Assembly (NCBI GenBank): GCA_030823955.1
Contig: JAVBYO010000025.1
Span: 1-60,501 of the forward strand
Origin: Gallionellaceae bacterium
GTDB lineage: Bacteria > Pseudomonadota > Gammaproteobacteria > Burkholderiales > Gallionellaceae
Direction: 5' to 3'
Length of the DNA stretch: 60,501 nucleotides
The notes below the pieces were generated by a model. That model ran no database searches and had not been told where the DNA came from. It saw only the letters and a list, made by a program, of their open reading frames with translations. A program made the translations under genes and the position numbers. Shown here piece by piece: positions 45,524 through 54,521 of this stretch. Positions within the stretch are counted from its first letter, which is position 1; every line of letters begins with the position of its first letter.

Positions 45524-46462
45524 ATGGATAGCACCGCCGTCAAAAAATATCTGCTCGAACTGCAAGAGCTCATCGTCGAACGTCTGGAGCAAGTAGACGG
45601 CAAGAAGTTCATCCGCGACAGATGGACACGCGAGGCGAGCAACAACACCGATGCGAATTCGCTCAAGACCAGTATCGGCAAAGGCGAAGGTATCAGTTGC
45701 ATCATCGAGGAAGGCAATGTGCTGGAGCGCGGCGGGGTAGCGTTCTCGCATGTGCAGGGCGACAAGATGCCGGCCTCCGCCACGGCACACCGTCCCGAAC
45801 TGGCCGGATGCAGCTGGGAGGCGATGGGAGTATCGCTGGTGATGCACCCGCGCAATCCTTATGCACCGACCTCACACGCCAACGTGCGTATGTTCATGGC
45901 GCACAAACCCGACGGCAGCAAAGTATTCTGGTTCGGCGGCGGCATGGATCTCACGCCGTATTACGGCTTCGAGGAAGACGCGCAACATTTCCACCAGATC
46001 TGCAAGAACTCGCTCGCGCCGTTCGATCCGTCTTTGCATGCCAAATACAAGAAGTGGTGCGACGAATATTTCTTCCTCAAACACCGCAACGAACCGCGCG
46101 GCGTGGGCGGCATCTTCTTCGACGACCTCAGCGAACCGGATTTCGATACCTGCTTCGCCATCCAGCAAAGTGTCGGCGACCACTACCTGTCGGCCTATGT
46201 GCCGCTACTGGAGAAACGCAAAGACACGCCCTACGGCGAGCGCGAGCGCGATTTCCAACTGTACCGGCGCGGGCGTTATGTCGAGTTCAACCTGGTCATC
46301 GACCGTGGCACCATCTTTGGCCTGCAATCCAATGGCCGTACCGAATCCATCCTGCTATCCATGCCGCCGCTGGTGAAATGGCGCTACGACTGGCACCCCG
46401 AAGCAGGCACACCGGAAGCGGAGTTGTACGACAAATATCTGATACCCAAGGACTGGGTGTAA
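45524..46462 (+). CDS. hemF: Oxygen-dependent coproporphyrinogen III oxidase HemF
   Basis: 312 aa from ATG 45524 (GGAGAG 4 nt upstream). Converts coproporphyrinogen III to protoporphyrinogen IX using O2. Conserved stretches: [35 protein letters not shown] (about 107-123), [28 protein letters not shown] and [24 protein letters not shown]. Aerobic haem synthesis. Confidence 0.97.
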   Translation: MDSTAVKKYLLELQELIVERLEQVDGKKFIRDRWTREASNNTDANSLKTSIGKGEGISCIIEEGNVLERGGVAFSHVQGDKMPASATAHRPELAGCSWEAMGVSLVMHPRNPYAPTSHANVRMFMAHKPDGSKVFWFGGGMDLTPYYGFEEDAQHFHQICKNSLAPFDPSLHAKYKKWCDEYFFLKHRNEPRGVGGIFFDDLSEPDFDTCFAIQQSVGDHYLSAYVPLLEKRKDTPYGERERDFQLYRRGRYVEFNLVIDRGTIFGLQSNGRTESILLSMPPLVKWRYDWHPEAGTPEAELYDKYLIPKDWV

Positions 46463-46469
46463 GAAAAGC

Positions 46470-46494
46470 AAAGACCCGCCACTGGCGGGTCTTT
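46470..46494. terminator. Rho-independent bidirectional terminator
   Basis: AAAGACCCGCC-act-GGCGGGTCTTT: perfect 11-bp stem with a 3-nt loop and A/T ends on both sides, between the convergent hemF and LPP20-like stops. It fits an intrinsic terminator for both strands. Confidence 0.88.
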
Positions 46495-46519
46495 CAAATT
46501 GGCACCCGGTAGCAACGGG

Positions 46520-46957
46520 CTACTGTCCCGCTTGCACCAGCGGCGTCACCAGCCAGATATACAAGGTTCCCGTCTGCGGATCGCTCCATTCCTCGATGAC
46601 CCGTGCCGCATCAAGTTGCAACTCCACGCTGCTGCTCAAGCGGAGTTCCGCATCGACTTCGCGGGTGACTCGCCCACCGCCCTGCTCCGTACTCATCTGC
46701 AAAGAGGACGTGACCCGAGTCTGAACGATCTGTGCCAATGCCTGCCGCGCCTTCATCTGTGCAACGCGATACTGTGCGTCGCGCCCGCCCCACTCCTGTC
46801 TCTTCGCCGCCCCGACCACACTCAGATAACCGGGCTTGTCGGGATTCTGAATCCAAGCGGGGGGGGACGACGTTGCCGCAACAACCTTTGGACTGTCCGT
46901 CGCATGCGTGCAGGACACAGTCGCAAGCAACGCACAGAAGAACACCAAACGCACCAC
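46520..46957 (-). CDS. LPP20-family lipoprotein-like protein
   Basis: About 145 aa from a GTG at 46957 (MVRLVFFCALLATVSC); an ATG at 46996 would overlap the upstream gene by 26 bp and would not start a good signal. A Sec/lipoprotein-like signal ends near TVSC (atypical lipobox). Then PPAWIQNPDKPGYLSVVGAA, YRVAQMKARQALAQIVQTRV and a C-terminal beta region, matching the LPP20 fold seen in Helicobacter lipoproteins. A run of eight C residues (46859-46866 as G on the plus strand) encodes SPP. Probably part of an envelope operon with the two genes upstream. Confidence 0.68.
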   Translation of the reverse strand: MVRLVFFCALLATVSCTHATDSPKVVAATSSPPAWIQNPDKPGYLSVVGAAKRQEWGGRDAQYRVAQMKARQALAQIVQTRVTSSLQMSTEQGGGRVTREVDAELRLSSSVELQLDAARVIEEWSDPQTGTLYIWLVTPLVQAGQ

Positions 46958-46970
46958 GGCGCCCCCGATA

Positions 46971-47732
46971 TTAGAAGGTGAAATAGAGCGATCCACTTGC
47001 GGTATTGAATGTCTCGTTCAGATCCCACTGCGTGGTCAACCCGCTATCGAAGATATATTTGTACGCGTTCCCTTTATAGTCGATAGCCATACCGAGGTTC
47101 TTGGTGAACGGGTAGGAATAACCTATGCCGTAACTGAAACCGAGCGCCATATCCGCCTTATAGGTGGTCGTCACACCACTGGCTGTCGAATCATACGAAC
47201 CGCTCATCACCCCCATACCCAGACTCAGGCCAAGCGAGCCAGCCCCCCCGACAGGGAATCCCAGCCCGCCTCCGAAGATCAGGCCGTTGGTTTTGAAATT
47301 GAGCGCGGGATTGCTCGCCGCTCCGGGCGCACGCTCCAGCTTGGTCTCCCCGTTCTTCCATCCTGCATACAGATTGACCACATTTCCGCCGGCTCCACCA
47401 AGGTTGGTACCCAATATGAAGGCGCTGTCCGCGCGGGTCATGTTGGAGGTGAACGCCGTCCCGTTGGTATATGTCCCATCCCAAGTACCGCTACCGTTGG
47501 CGAGCGCCGCATCCAGATACGTGGATTCGCCCATCAGCCAAGTTAAGCCCAGATTGGTTCCGCTGTAATTGGATTTGGCATAGTTATATGAGCTGCCTGT
47601 CGATGGCGTGATATCCAGACTATAGGTGTTGCTTGTCACCCCGCCGCGAACCTTGAGTCCCGCAGCCATCGCGCTTTGCGAAGCCAGTGCGACGATACCG
47701 AACAGACAGATCAACTTAATGTTCTTGTTCAT
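46971..47732 (-). CDS. Small outer-membrane beta-barrel protein, function unknown
   Basis: 253 aa from ATG 47732 with AAGGAG 6-7 nt upstream (the in-frame TTG at 47747 contains it). Signal peptide MNKNIKLICLFGIVALASQSAMAA, then amphipathic strands such as GLKVRGGVTSNTYSLDITP, GLGFPVGGAGSLGLSLGMG, GFSYGIGYSYPF and a terminal GSLYFTF with the aromatic end of OMPs. Family not recognised (OmpW/opacity-like size). Sits in operon between a coiled-coil protein and an LPP20-like protein. Confidence 0.7.
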   Translation of the reverse strand: MNKNIKLICLFGIVALASQSAMAAGLKVRGGVTSNTYSLDITPSTGSSYNYAKSNYSGTNLGLTWLMGESTYLDAALANGSGTWDGTYTNGTAFTSNMTRADSAFILGTNLGGAGGNVVNLYAGWKNGETKLERAPGAASNPALNFKTNGLIFGGGLGFPVGGAGSLGLSLGMGVMSGSYDSTASGVTTTYKADMALGFSYGIGYSYPFTKNLGMAIDYKGNAYKYIFDSGLTTQWDLNETFNTASGSLYFTF

Positions 47733-47796
47733 TTCTTTCTCCTTCAACGTAGAAAAAACAAAGATGGCGAAAAATCAAACCGCCATCACCTGCGAA

Positions 47797-48990
47797 TCAA
47801 AAACTGAATGTCGGGATACCCGAACGACGCCGCTCCTCCTCATTGCGCAGCGCCTTCTCGCGCGCCTCGTCAATTTTGCGCTGTTCTTCCGCAGCCTCCA
47901 ATACCCTGCGGCGCTCCTCTTCGATCCTGGCTGCTTCGGCGGCGCGTTTCCTGTCCTCTTCCGCCTGGGCTGCTTCGGCGGCCCGCTTGCGCTGTTCTTC
48001 CGCCCGCGCAGCCTTGCGGGCATCGATACGGGCACGCGCATCCATCTCGGACTTCTTCTTTTCTCTCTTCTGCAACTCCTCGTCCGAGATCGACGGATCG
48101 CGCACCTGGGTATAGTCCACCTGCCCCCCGGCCAACGCATAGACCTCCGCGCGGATACCTTCCGCTATCTGCTCACGCAGGGTATCCCCGATCACGGGAA
48201 CAACGGTTGCTTTTAACGTGGTCTCGTAAGCCTCTCCCTCACCGAACATCTGCTGCTTGATGATCTCTTTGTTGCTCAGCGTCGCATGCACTTCACTGCG
48301 CAATTCGTCTTTGCTCAACTTGAAATTCTTGATCTCGGTCAGCGAGGTGACGAACACCACCGAACCCTGTTCCGAAGCGGCCAGTTCGGCTGCCTTCAAA
48401 GAGCGTTCCTTGCATTGCTTGATCGGCTCGTCGCCGCACGAGGTACGCGTCGTGACGACGACCTCTTTGGCGGTATGCATCGATGAGATGCGCTGATCCG
48501 TCTGCGCATTCACCACCGTATCCACATCGCGCTCGAATGACCTCTCCAGCATTCTGAACTCGGCATATTTCTCGATTGCCCGGCCTTTGAGCCGCCCGAC
48601 CTCGGCGGTATATTCATCACGCTCCGTCATCGCGGCATTCAACGCCAGGATCGCCTGTCTATTTTTGTCTTTCGCCGCACTCAGCTTCTCGGGCGCGATC
48701 GTATCGGGTGACTCGCGATCGATCTTTTGCAGGGTCTCCAAGCGTACCGTCGCCTGATCGCTCTCGAATTCCAGTCGCTCTATCGTATCCATCGCGGCAT
48801 TTTGTTTCGCCTTGGCAACGATCAGCTCTTTTCCGATGTCATCCAATTCCCTGACGGCGACTTTGATCTGCGCGTTCTTCTTGTTTAACTCCCCCATATG
48901 TTCGGGAGATACTAGATTCGCCGCTGCACTAGCATAGGTAATTGATAATAAAGTCAAACCCAAGCACGACGATAGATTTCTGAAATTCAT
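47797..48990 (-). CDS. Exported coiled-coil protein with charged Ala/Arg/Glu repeats
   Basis: 397 aa. Signal peptide MNFRNLSSCLGLTLLSITYASA, a coiled coil (about 28-150), a mid-domain with EVVVTTRTSCGDEPIKQCKER (paired Cys) and LSNKEIIKQQMFGEGEAYETTL (about 165-285), then a TolA-like alpha-helical tail (about 300-385) with repeats of the type AEEQRKRAAEAAQAEEDRKR. No family recognised. The middle part is reminiscent of LPP20/DUF-type periplasmic proteins. First gene of the minus-strand envelope operon (next gene 64 bp away). Confidence 0.68.
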   Translation of the reverse strand: MNFRNLSSCLGLTLLSITYASAAANLVSPEHMGELNKKNAQIKVAVRELDDIGKELIVAKAKQNAAMDTIERLEFESDQATVRLETLQKIDRESPDTIAPEKLSAAKDKNRQAILALNAAMTERDEYTAEVGRLKGRAIEKYAEFRMLERSFERDVDTVVNAQTDQRISSMHTAKEVVVTTRTSCGDEPIKQCKERSLKAAELAASEQGSVVFVTSLTEIKNFKLSKDELRSEVHATLSNKEIIKQQMFGEGEAYETTLKATVVPVIGDTLREQIAEGIRAEVYALAGGQVDYTQVRDPSISDEELQKREKKKSEMDARARIDARKAARAEEQRKRAAEAAQAEEDRKRAAEAARIEEERRRVLEAAEEQRKIDEAREKALRNEEERRRSGIPTFSF

Positions 48991-49216
48991 TTCGACAACT
49001 CACCCTGATTTTACGGATCTGCCGGAAACGGGCACAAAGGACATCCCATATGAGCGCGCCTCCCACCCCGACAAAGCCCATTGATAACGGTACTTCGATA
49101 CGTTTTACGGTCACGGTACGCTGAAATATCCACACGGTCAAGAAGCCTTCCTGCGCCCGTTCGGACACCTTCCAAACACGCTATCCCGCCCCTGTTCGGA
49201 TGATGCCGCCCCAGCT
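48991..49216. other. Upstream half of the nif control region, no gene assigned
   Basis: The 388-bp space between the coiled-coil gene and iscA holds no convincing gene. A minus-strand frame (48929-49168, GTG start) contains a hydrophobic stretch but overlaps the coiled-coil gene and has no good ribosome-binding site. The right part (49217-49343) carries the nif promoter elements listed separately. The coiled-coil gene promoter must also lie here, but I could not identify it. Confidence 0.5.
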
Positions 49217-49232
49217 TGTCGCAAACACGACA
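49217..49232 (+). promoter_or_regulatory. NifA upstream activator site (TGT-N10-ACA)
   Basis: TGTCGCAAACACGACA matches the NifA enhancer consensus TGT-N10-ACA exactly, 97 bp upstream of the -24 element. Arm CTTGTCG/CGACAAG also gives near dyad symmetry. The AT-rich stretch between (49280-49315, with TTGAAT-GAA-ATTCAA) could take IHF or bend. Confidence 0.8.
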
Positions 49233-49326
49233 AGCCTCCTCCGCCGTCTTGTTCCACACAGGGGAGTTGAGCGCCAGCTTTGAATGAAATTCAAATTAAA
49301 CAACAAGATGAATCTAGCGTGATGGG

Positions 49327-49343
49327 CTGGCACGTGGCTTGCA
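49327..49343 (+). promoter_or_regulatory. Sigma-54 (RpoN) -24/-12 promoter of the nif accessory operon
   Basis: CTGGCACGTGGCTTGCA contains GG (49329-49330) and GC (49341-49342) separated by 10 bp and fits TGGCACG-N4-TTGCA with no mismatch at the key bases. It lies 36 bp before the iscA ATG. With the NifA site upstream it indicates nitrogen/oxygen-controlled transcription of iscA-nifUSV-cysE and probably nifWZM. Confidence 0.88.
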
Positions 49344-49378
49344 AACTATCGGGTACACATCACCGATAGGAGCGAACC

Positions 49379-49702
49379 ATGATTAACCTGACACCCAACG
49401 CCATCTCCGCCGTGGAGAGATTCATCAAGGGAGCGGAAGCCCCCGTCGCCGGACTGCGCATCGCCATCTCGGGCGGTGGCTGCTCCGGCTTCCAATACGG
49501 CATGTCGTTGGAAGAAGCCAAGAACGAAGACGACACCGTGCTGGAATTCGGCGCGGTCACTCTGCTGGTCGATCCTTTGTCCGCCCCGTTGCTGGACGGC
49601 GTGACTGTCGATTTCGTCGATAGCCTGACCGGCAGCGGCTTCAAATTCGAAAATCCGAACGCCAGCGCCAGTTGCGCGTGCGGTTCATCTTTCTCGGCAT
49701 AA
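49379..49702 (+). CDS. iscA: HesB/IscA-family Fe-S assembly protein of the nif operon
   Basis: 107 aa. A-type carrier: [23 protein letters not shown], conserved cysteine in [16 protein letters not shown] (about 35-50) and CACGSSF at the end (CxCG). Carries iron or [4Fe-4S] clusters to targets. Being first after the sigma-54 promoter, it is the nif-linked copy. AGGAG 6 nt before ATG. Confidence 0.92.
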   Translation: MINLTPNAISAVERFIKGAEAPVAGLRIAISGGGCSGFQYGMSLEEAKNEDDTVLEFGAVTLLVDPLSAPLLDGVTVDFVDSLTGSGFKFENPNASASCACGSSFSA

Positions 49703-49712
49703 GGAGCGCACC

Positions 49713-50600
49713 ATGTGGGACTACTCGGACAAAGTTAAAGAACACTTCTTCCAACCGCGCAACGCCGGAGTGCTGGAAGGCGCGAACGGTGTGGGCGATG
49801 TCGGCTCGATCTCCTGCGGCGACGCGTTGCGCCTGATGCTCAAGGTGGAGCCGGAGACTGACATCATCCTCGACGCGCATTTCCAGACCTTCGGCTGCGG
49901 CTCGGCCATCGCGTCTTCTTCCGCGCTCACCGAGATGATCAAAGGCAAGACGCTGGACGAAGCATTGAAGGTGAGCAACCAGGACATCGCCGATTACCTC
50001 GACGGCCTGCCGCCGGAAAAGATGCACTGCTCGGTGATGGGACGCGAGGCCTTGCAAGCGGCCGTGGCTAACTATCGCGGCGAAGTGTGGAGCGACGACC
50101 ATGAAGAAGGCGCGCTGGTGTGCAAATGTTTCGCCATCGACGCGGTGCTGATCGAAGACACCATACGCGCCAACGAGCTGTGCTCGGTGCAGGACGTAAC
50201 CAACTACACCAAGGCGGGCGGCGGCTGCTCGTCCTGCCACGAAGGTATCGAAGAGATCCTGGCGAAGGTGATGGCCGAGCGCGGCGAAAGCTTCAAACCC
50301 GGCGCACAACCAAAAGAGGAAGCCGCTCCGGCGGGCATGACCAATCTGCAACGCATCCGCAAGATCGAGGCCGTGCTGGAATCGGTGCGCCCGCAACTCA
50401 AGCGCGACGGCGGCGACATCGAGCTGGTGGATGTGGACGGCAAGACCATCTACGTCAACATGACCGGCGCCTGCGCCGGTTGCCAGATGGAAGCACTGAC
50501 CCTGCAAGGCATCCAGCAGAAGCTGATGGAAGAGCTGAAAGAGTTCATCAAGATCGTGCCGACCAAGGTCAGTTCGCTGACACGGGCGATGAAGGGTTAA
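49713..50600 (+). CDS. nifU: Nitrogenase Fe-S scaffold protein NifU
   Basis: 295 aa, full-length NifU. N-terminal IscU-like domain (about 1-125; [45 protein letters not shown] cysteines), a central [2Fe-2S] domain (CKCF about 138, [10 protein letters not shown] about 172) and a C-terminal Nfu domain with [14 protein letters not shown] (about 253). Builds [4Fe-4S] clusters for nitrogenase with NifS. AAGGAGCG before ATG. Confidence 0.97.
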   Translation: MWDYSDKVKEHFFQPRNAGVLEGANGVGDVGSISCGDALRLMLKVEPETDIILDAHFQTFGCGSAIASSSALTEMIKGKTLDEALKVSNQDIADYLDGLPPEKMHCSVMGREALQAAVANYRGEVWSDDHEEGALVCKCFAIDAVLIEDTIRANELCSVQDVTNYTKAGGGCSSCHEGIEEILAKVMAERGESFKPGAQPKEEAAPAGMTNLQRIRKIEAVLESVRPQLKRDGGDIELVDVDGKTIYVNMTGACAGCQMEALTLQGIQQKLMEELKEFIKIVPTKVSSLTRAMKG

Positions 50601-50611
50601 GCACTCATGTA

Positions 50612-50689
50612 GTAGGTCGGGTTAGCGTAGCGTAACCCGACACCTGTAAGAAACATCGTCGGGTTACGGCTACGCCTAACCCGACCTAC
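50612..50689. repeat. GTAGGTCGGGTTA palindromic repeat pair between nifU and nifS
   Basis: GTAGGTCGGGTTAGCG...TAACCCGAC (50612-50641) and the inverse GTCGGGTTACGG...CTAACCCGACCTAC (50658-50689) form a long imperfect dyad; each arm itself is a palindrome of CGGGTTA/TAACCCG. The motif is known as an intergenic repeat in many environmental bacteria. It separates nifU and nifS and could form a strong hairpin in the operon mRNA. Confidence 0.75.
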
Positions 50690-50706
50690 GAAAAAAGGAT
50701 ACAAAC

Positions 50707-51915
50707 ATGACCGGCATCTATTTCGACAACAATGCGACCACGCGGGTAGACCCTGCGGTGGTGGAGGCCATGCTGCCGTATTTCACCGAGCAGTTCGGCA
50801 ACCCTTCGTCCATGCACAGCTTCGGCAACAAGGTCGGCCTCGCCATCAAAAAGGCGCGTATGCAAGTGCAAGAGTTGCTCGGCGCGGAACACGATTCCGA
50901 GATCATCTTCACTTCCTGCGGCACCGAGTCGGACTCCACCGCGCTCATCTCCGCCTTGAAGGCACAGCCGGAGCGCAAAGAGATCATCACCACCACGGTC
51001 GAACATCCGGCCATTCTGACTTTGTGCACCTGGCTGGAAAAAGACGGCTACAAAGTGCATCTGCTCAAGGTGGATGGCAAAGGTCGCCTCGATCTGGATG
51101 AATACAAAAAACTGCTCTCCGACCAGGTTGCCGTCGTGTCGGTGATGTGGGCAAACAACGAGACCGGCACCTTCTTCCCCGTCGTGGAAATGGCCGAATT
51201 AGCCAATGCTGCCGGTGCGATGTTCCACACCGACGCGGTGCAAGCCGTGGGCAAAGTGCCGCTCAATCTGAAAGACACCAAGATCGACATGTTGTCCGTG
51301 TCCGGTCACAAACTACACGCCCCCAAGGGCATCGGTGTGTTGTACCTCAAACGCGGCACCCGTTTCCGTCCTCTGCTGCGCGGCGGTCATCAGGAGCGCG
51401 GGCGTCGTGCCGGAACCGAGAACACCACCTCCATCGTCGGTTTGGGCAAAGCGGCTGAAATGGCGCTGGAAGCGATGCAATACGAGAACACCGAAGTGGC
51501 ACGCCTGCGCGACAAACTGGAAGCGGGCATCCTCGCCAAAGTGCCGCGCGCCTTTGTCACCGGCGACCCGAGTAACCGCTTGCCTAACACCTGCAACATC
51601 GCCTTTGAGTTCATCGAGGGTGAGGCCATCTTGTTGCTGCTCAACAAATTCGGCATCGCCGCTTCGAGCGGATCGGCTTGCACTTCCGGCTCGCTGGAGC
51701 CGTCGCATGTGATGCGCGCGATGGGCATCCCCTACACCGCCGCGCACGGTACCGTGCGTTTCTCGCTGTCGCGTTACAGCACCGAAGCGGAAGTGGATCG
51801 CGTGATCGCCGTGGTGCCGGAGATTATCGCGCAACTGCGCAAGTTGTCGCCGTATTGGGAAGGCGACGGCCCCAAAGCCGAACCGGAAAAGGCGTTCGCG
51901 CCGACCTACGCATGA
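50707..51915 (+). CDS. nifS: Nitrogenase-associated cysteine desulfurase NifS
   Basis: 402 aa. PLP enzyme: YFDNNATTRVDPAVVEAM (start), FTSCGTESDSTAL, MWANNETGTFFPV, PLP-lysine in VSGHKLHAPKGIGVLY (about 205) and the active-site cysteine in SSGSACTSGSLEPSHVM (about 325). Gives sulphur from cysteine to NifU. The stop overlaps a 35-codon ORF (ATGA). Confidence 0.97.
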   Translation: MTGIYFDNNATTRVDPAVVEAMLPYFTEQFGNPSSMHSFGNKVGLAIKKARMQVQELLGAEHDSEIIFTSCGTESDSTALISALKAQPERKEIITTTVEHPAILTLCTWLEKDGYKVHLLKVDGKGRLDLDEYKKLLSDQVAVVSVMWANNETGTFFPVVEMAELANAAGAMFHTDAVQAVGKVPLNLKDTKIDMLSVSGHKLHAPKGIGVLYLKRGTRFRPLLRGGHQERGRRAGTENTTSIVGLGKAAEMALEAMQYENTEVARLRDKLEAGILAKVPRAFVTGDPSNRLPNTCNIAFEFIEGEAILLLLNKFGIAASSGSACTSGSLEPSHVMRAMGIPYTAAHGTVRFSLSRYSTEAEVDRVIAVVPEIIAQLRKLSPYWEGDGPKAEPEKAFAPTYA

Positions 51916-52019
51916 AGACCATAGCCAAAGAACTGGCCCGCACCTCCGAGACAACCCAAGTCGCGGTGGCTTGGGTATCGATGTGGTCGGCTTGCGCCCT
52001 GTTGCTACTGCTGAAATGA
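51912..52019 (+). CDS. Candidate 35-aa membrane protein between nifS and nifV
   Basis: ATG 51912 overlaps the nifS stop (ATGA), and the stop (TGA 52017-52019) directly precedes nifV. The peptide starts basic/polar ([16 protein letters not shown]) and ends in a hydrophobic helix ([19 protein letters not shown]). The exact packing between two nif genes supports translation. No family recognised; could also be a chance ORF that keeps ribosomes coupled to nifV. Confidence 0.5.
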   Translation: MKTIAKELARTSETTQVAVAWVSMWSACALLLLLK

Positions 52020-52020
52020 G

Positions 52021-53190
52021 ATGACCGTCATGTCCCGCACTATCATCATCGACGACACCACCCTGCGCGACGGCGAACAGACCGCCGGGGTGGCGTTCAC
52101 GCTGGAGGAGAAGCTGGACATCGCGCGTCAACTCGACGCACTCGGCGTGCCGGAACTGGAAGTGGGAATCCCGGCGATGGGGGCGGAAGAACGCGACAGC
52201 ATCAATGCCGTGGCGGCACTCGGCCTGAATGCCAATCTCATCGCTTGGTGCCGCATGTGCAAAGCGGACATCCTCGCGGCAGAAGAAGTCGATGTGCAGC
52301 TCATCGATCTCTCTATTCCGGTGTCGGATATCCATATCGAGAAGAAGCTGGGACGTGATCGTGAGTGGGTGCTGGATACCGTGCTCGATCTGGTGTCATT
52401 CGCTTCCGATCAGGGCGTGGGCATCATCGTCGGTTGCGAAGACGCTTCGCGTGCCGATCCCGAGTTCTTGCTGAGAGTCGCCGAAGTGGCGCAAACCGCA
52501 GGCGCGCAGCGTATCCGTTTCGCCGACACGCTGGGTGTGATGGAGCCGTTCGGCGTGCACAAGGTCATCGCCACCCTGCGCAGTGCTTGCGACCTTGAGA
52601 TCGAGATGCACGCGCACGATGACCTCGGCCTTGCCACCGCCAACAGCCTCGCCGCCGCGCTGGCCGGTGCGACACATATCAACACCACGGTGAACGGTCT
52701 GGGTGAACGTGCGGGCAATGCGCCGCTGGAAGAAGTCGCGCTGGGGCTGAAAAAACTCTACGGCATGAATACCGGCATCGACCTCACGCACTTTACCGAC
52801 TTGTCCAAACTGGTCGCCGCCGCATCGGGCCGCCCCGTGCCCTGGCAGAAGAGTCTGGTGGGTGAAGGCGTATTCACCCACGAGGCGGGCATCCATGTCG
52901 ACGGACTGCTCAAAGACCCGGACACCTATCAGGGCTTCGCCCCGGAAGAGGTGGGACGCCAGCACAAGCTGGTGGTGGGCAAACATTCCGGCGCACACGG
53001 CATCATCGCCGCGTATGCCACCATGGGACTCAATCTCAGCCAGGCTGAAGCGCGCGCCTTGCTGCCTGACATCCGCAGCTTCGCCGAGCGGGCCAAACGC
53101 TCACCGGCCGACCAGGAGTTGCTGTTCATCTACCAGAAGTTCATCGGACAACGCCACAGCGGGCACATGCAGCCCGCCGCGGCACACTAG
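52021..53190 (+). CDS. nifV: Homocitrate synthase NifV
   Basis: 389 aa (ATG 52021, or 52030 with MSRTIII). TIM-barrel condensing enzyme: [19 protein letters not shown] (metal/substrate site), [25 protein letters not shown] (about 196-210), [16 protein letters not shown] and GKHSGAHG near residue 322. Condenses acetyl-CoA and 2-oxoglutarate to homocitrate for FeMo-co. Coupled to the small ORF upstream and followed by cysE (9 bp). Confidence 0.96.
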   Translation: MTVMSRTIIIDDTTLRDGEQTAGVAFTLEEKLDIARQLDALGVPELEVGIPAMGAEERDSINAVAALGLNANLIAWCRMCKADILAAEEVDVQLIDLSIPVSDIHIEKKLGRDREWVLDTVLDLVSFASDQGVGIIVGCEDASRADPEFLLRVAEVAQTAGAQRIRFADTLGVMEPFGVHKVIATLRSACDLEIEMHAHDDLGLATANSLAAALAGATHINTTVNGLGERAGNAPLEEVALGLKKLYGMNTGIDLTHFTDLSKLVAAASGRPVPWQKSLVGEGVFTHEAGIHVDGLLKDPDTYQGFAPEEVGRQHKLVVGKHSGAHGIIAAYATMGLNLSQAEARALLPDIRSFAERAKRSPADQELLFIYQKFIGQRHSGHMQPAAAH

Positions 53191-53199
53191 GAGCGCACC

Positions 53200-53982
53200 A
53201 TGGAAGACGCCATGACTGCCGACGATATACTGACCAAGACTGAACAGCCTTCGTTGCTGCGCCTGCTGCGCGAAGACGTGAGTTGTGTGTTCCAGCGCGA
53301 CCCGGCGGCACGCTCGCGTTTCGAAGTGCTCACCACCTACCCCGGTGTACATGCCATCCTCATGCAGCGCATCGCGCACCGCCTGTGGAAGTTCGGCCTG
53401 CGGTATCTGGCGCGGCTCATCTCGTGGTTCGCGCGCCTGCTCACCAACATCGACATCCATCCCGGCGCCACCATCGGTCGGCGCTTCTTCATCGACCACG
53501 GTGCGGGTGTCGTCATCGGCGAGACCGCCGAGATCGGTGACGATGTCACGCTGTACCACGGCGTCACGCTGGGCGGCACCACCTGGAACAAAGGCAAACG
53601 CCATCCCACGCTGGGCGACGGTGTGGTGGTCGGCGCGGGCGCGAAGATCCTCGGCGCGATCACGCTGGGCGAAAACGTGCGCGTCGGCGCCAACTCGGTG
53701 GTGGTGAAGGACGTACCCGCACACCGCACCGTCATCGGCATCCCCGGCAAGATCGTGCTGCGCACCGAAGAAGCCGGTACGGACAACATCTACGGCATCA
53801 ACCTCGACCACCACCTCATCCCCGACCCGGTCGGTCGCGCCATCGCCTGCCTGATGGAACGTATCGAGGTACTGGAAGGCCAGTTGCGCAAACAGGGCGA
53901 ACCGGTGGACGGCCAATGCCACACCTGCGACGCGGACGACCTGTGCGGCACCGAGGTGGCGCGCAAATTGAGGAAAGAATGA
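53200..53982 (+). CDS. cysE: Serine O-acetyltransferase CysE (nif-linked copy)
   Basis: 260 aa with AGGAGCGCACC before ATG. N-terminal helical domain ([18 protein letters not shown]) and left-handed beta-helix hexapeptide repeats ([57 protein letters not shown]). Makes O-acetylserine for cysteine, feeding NifS. A CxxC-like tail ([11 protein letters not shown]) is present. Its stop overlaps the next start. Confidence 0.95.
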   Translation: MEDAMTADDILTKTEQPSLLRLLREDVSCVFQRDPAARSRFEVLTTYPGVHAILMQRIAHRLWKFGLRYLARLISWFARLLTNIDIHPGATIGRRFFIDHGAGVVIGETAEIGDDVTLYHGVTLGGTTWNKGKRHPTLGDGVVVGAGAKILGAITLGENVRVGANSVVVKDVPAHRTVIGIPGKIVLRTEEAGTDNIYGINLDHHLIPDPVGRAIACLMERIEVLEGQLRKQGEPVDGQCHTCDADDLCGTEVARKLRKE

Positions 53983-54521
53983 TGGACCTGCTCGATTTCG
54001 ACCAAGCCGAGTTGTACTTCGACGAACCGCTCGCCCCGGAGATCGCGCGCCTCATCGTGGCAGCCGCGGACAACTACGGCAGCGAAGAAGCGGAAAGCCT
54101 GCTGCTGCGCGCCAGTTATCTGGCCCCCAAACACCTGATGGTGCTGGTCGCACTGTATCGCTACTATTTTTACCAGCACCGCCTGGAAGATGCGCTGCTG
54201 GTGGGCGAAAGCACCCTGGCCGTAGTCGGGCAGCGGCTGAACTTCCCCGAGACCTGGATGTATCTGAACGAGGCCAATCTGGGTGAAGGTGTGATGCGTT
54301 CGATGGGACTGGTGCGTTTCTACCTCATGGCACTCAAAGCAACGGGATATATCCACCTGCGTCTGGGCAATCTCGGAACCGGACAGGCGATGCTGGAAAA
54401 ACTGGTGGAGCTGGACAGCCACGACCGCATGGGCGGCAAAGCGTTGCTGGAAGTACTGGATCAATCGATGGACAACGAAACTGATGCTGAAAGGAGCGCA
54501 AGATGGACGAACTTACACTAG
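53982..54521 (+). CDS. TPR-repeat protein within the nif operon
   Basis: 179 aa (ATG 53982, or ATG 53979; AGGA at 53971). Helical repeats of TPR type: PEIARLIVAAADNYGSEEAESLLLRA, LMVLVALYRYYFYQHRLEDALLVGE, and FYLMALKATGYIHLRLGNLGTGQAMLEKL. Lies between cysE and nifW and overlaps both (19 bp with nifW). No catalytic motif. Its conserved place suggests an accessory scaffold in nitrogenase assembly, but the function is not known to me. Confidence 0.75.
   Translation: MDLLDFDQAELYFDEPLAPEIARLIVAAADNYGSEEAESLLLRASYLAPKHLMVLVALYRYYFYQHRLEDALLVGESTLAVVGQRLNFPETWMYLNEANLGEGVMRSMGLVRFYLMALKATGYIHLRLGNLGTGQAMLEKLVELDSHDRMGGKALLEVLDQSMDNETDAERSARWTNLH

Noticed and set aside
48929-49168. 80-codon minus-strand frame with a hydrophobic stretch upstream of the coiled-coil gene
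   Set aside because: GTG start without a ribosome-binding site, overlaps a supported gene by ~60 bp, and no recognisable family; left unannotated.
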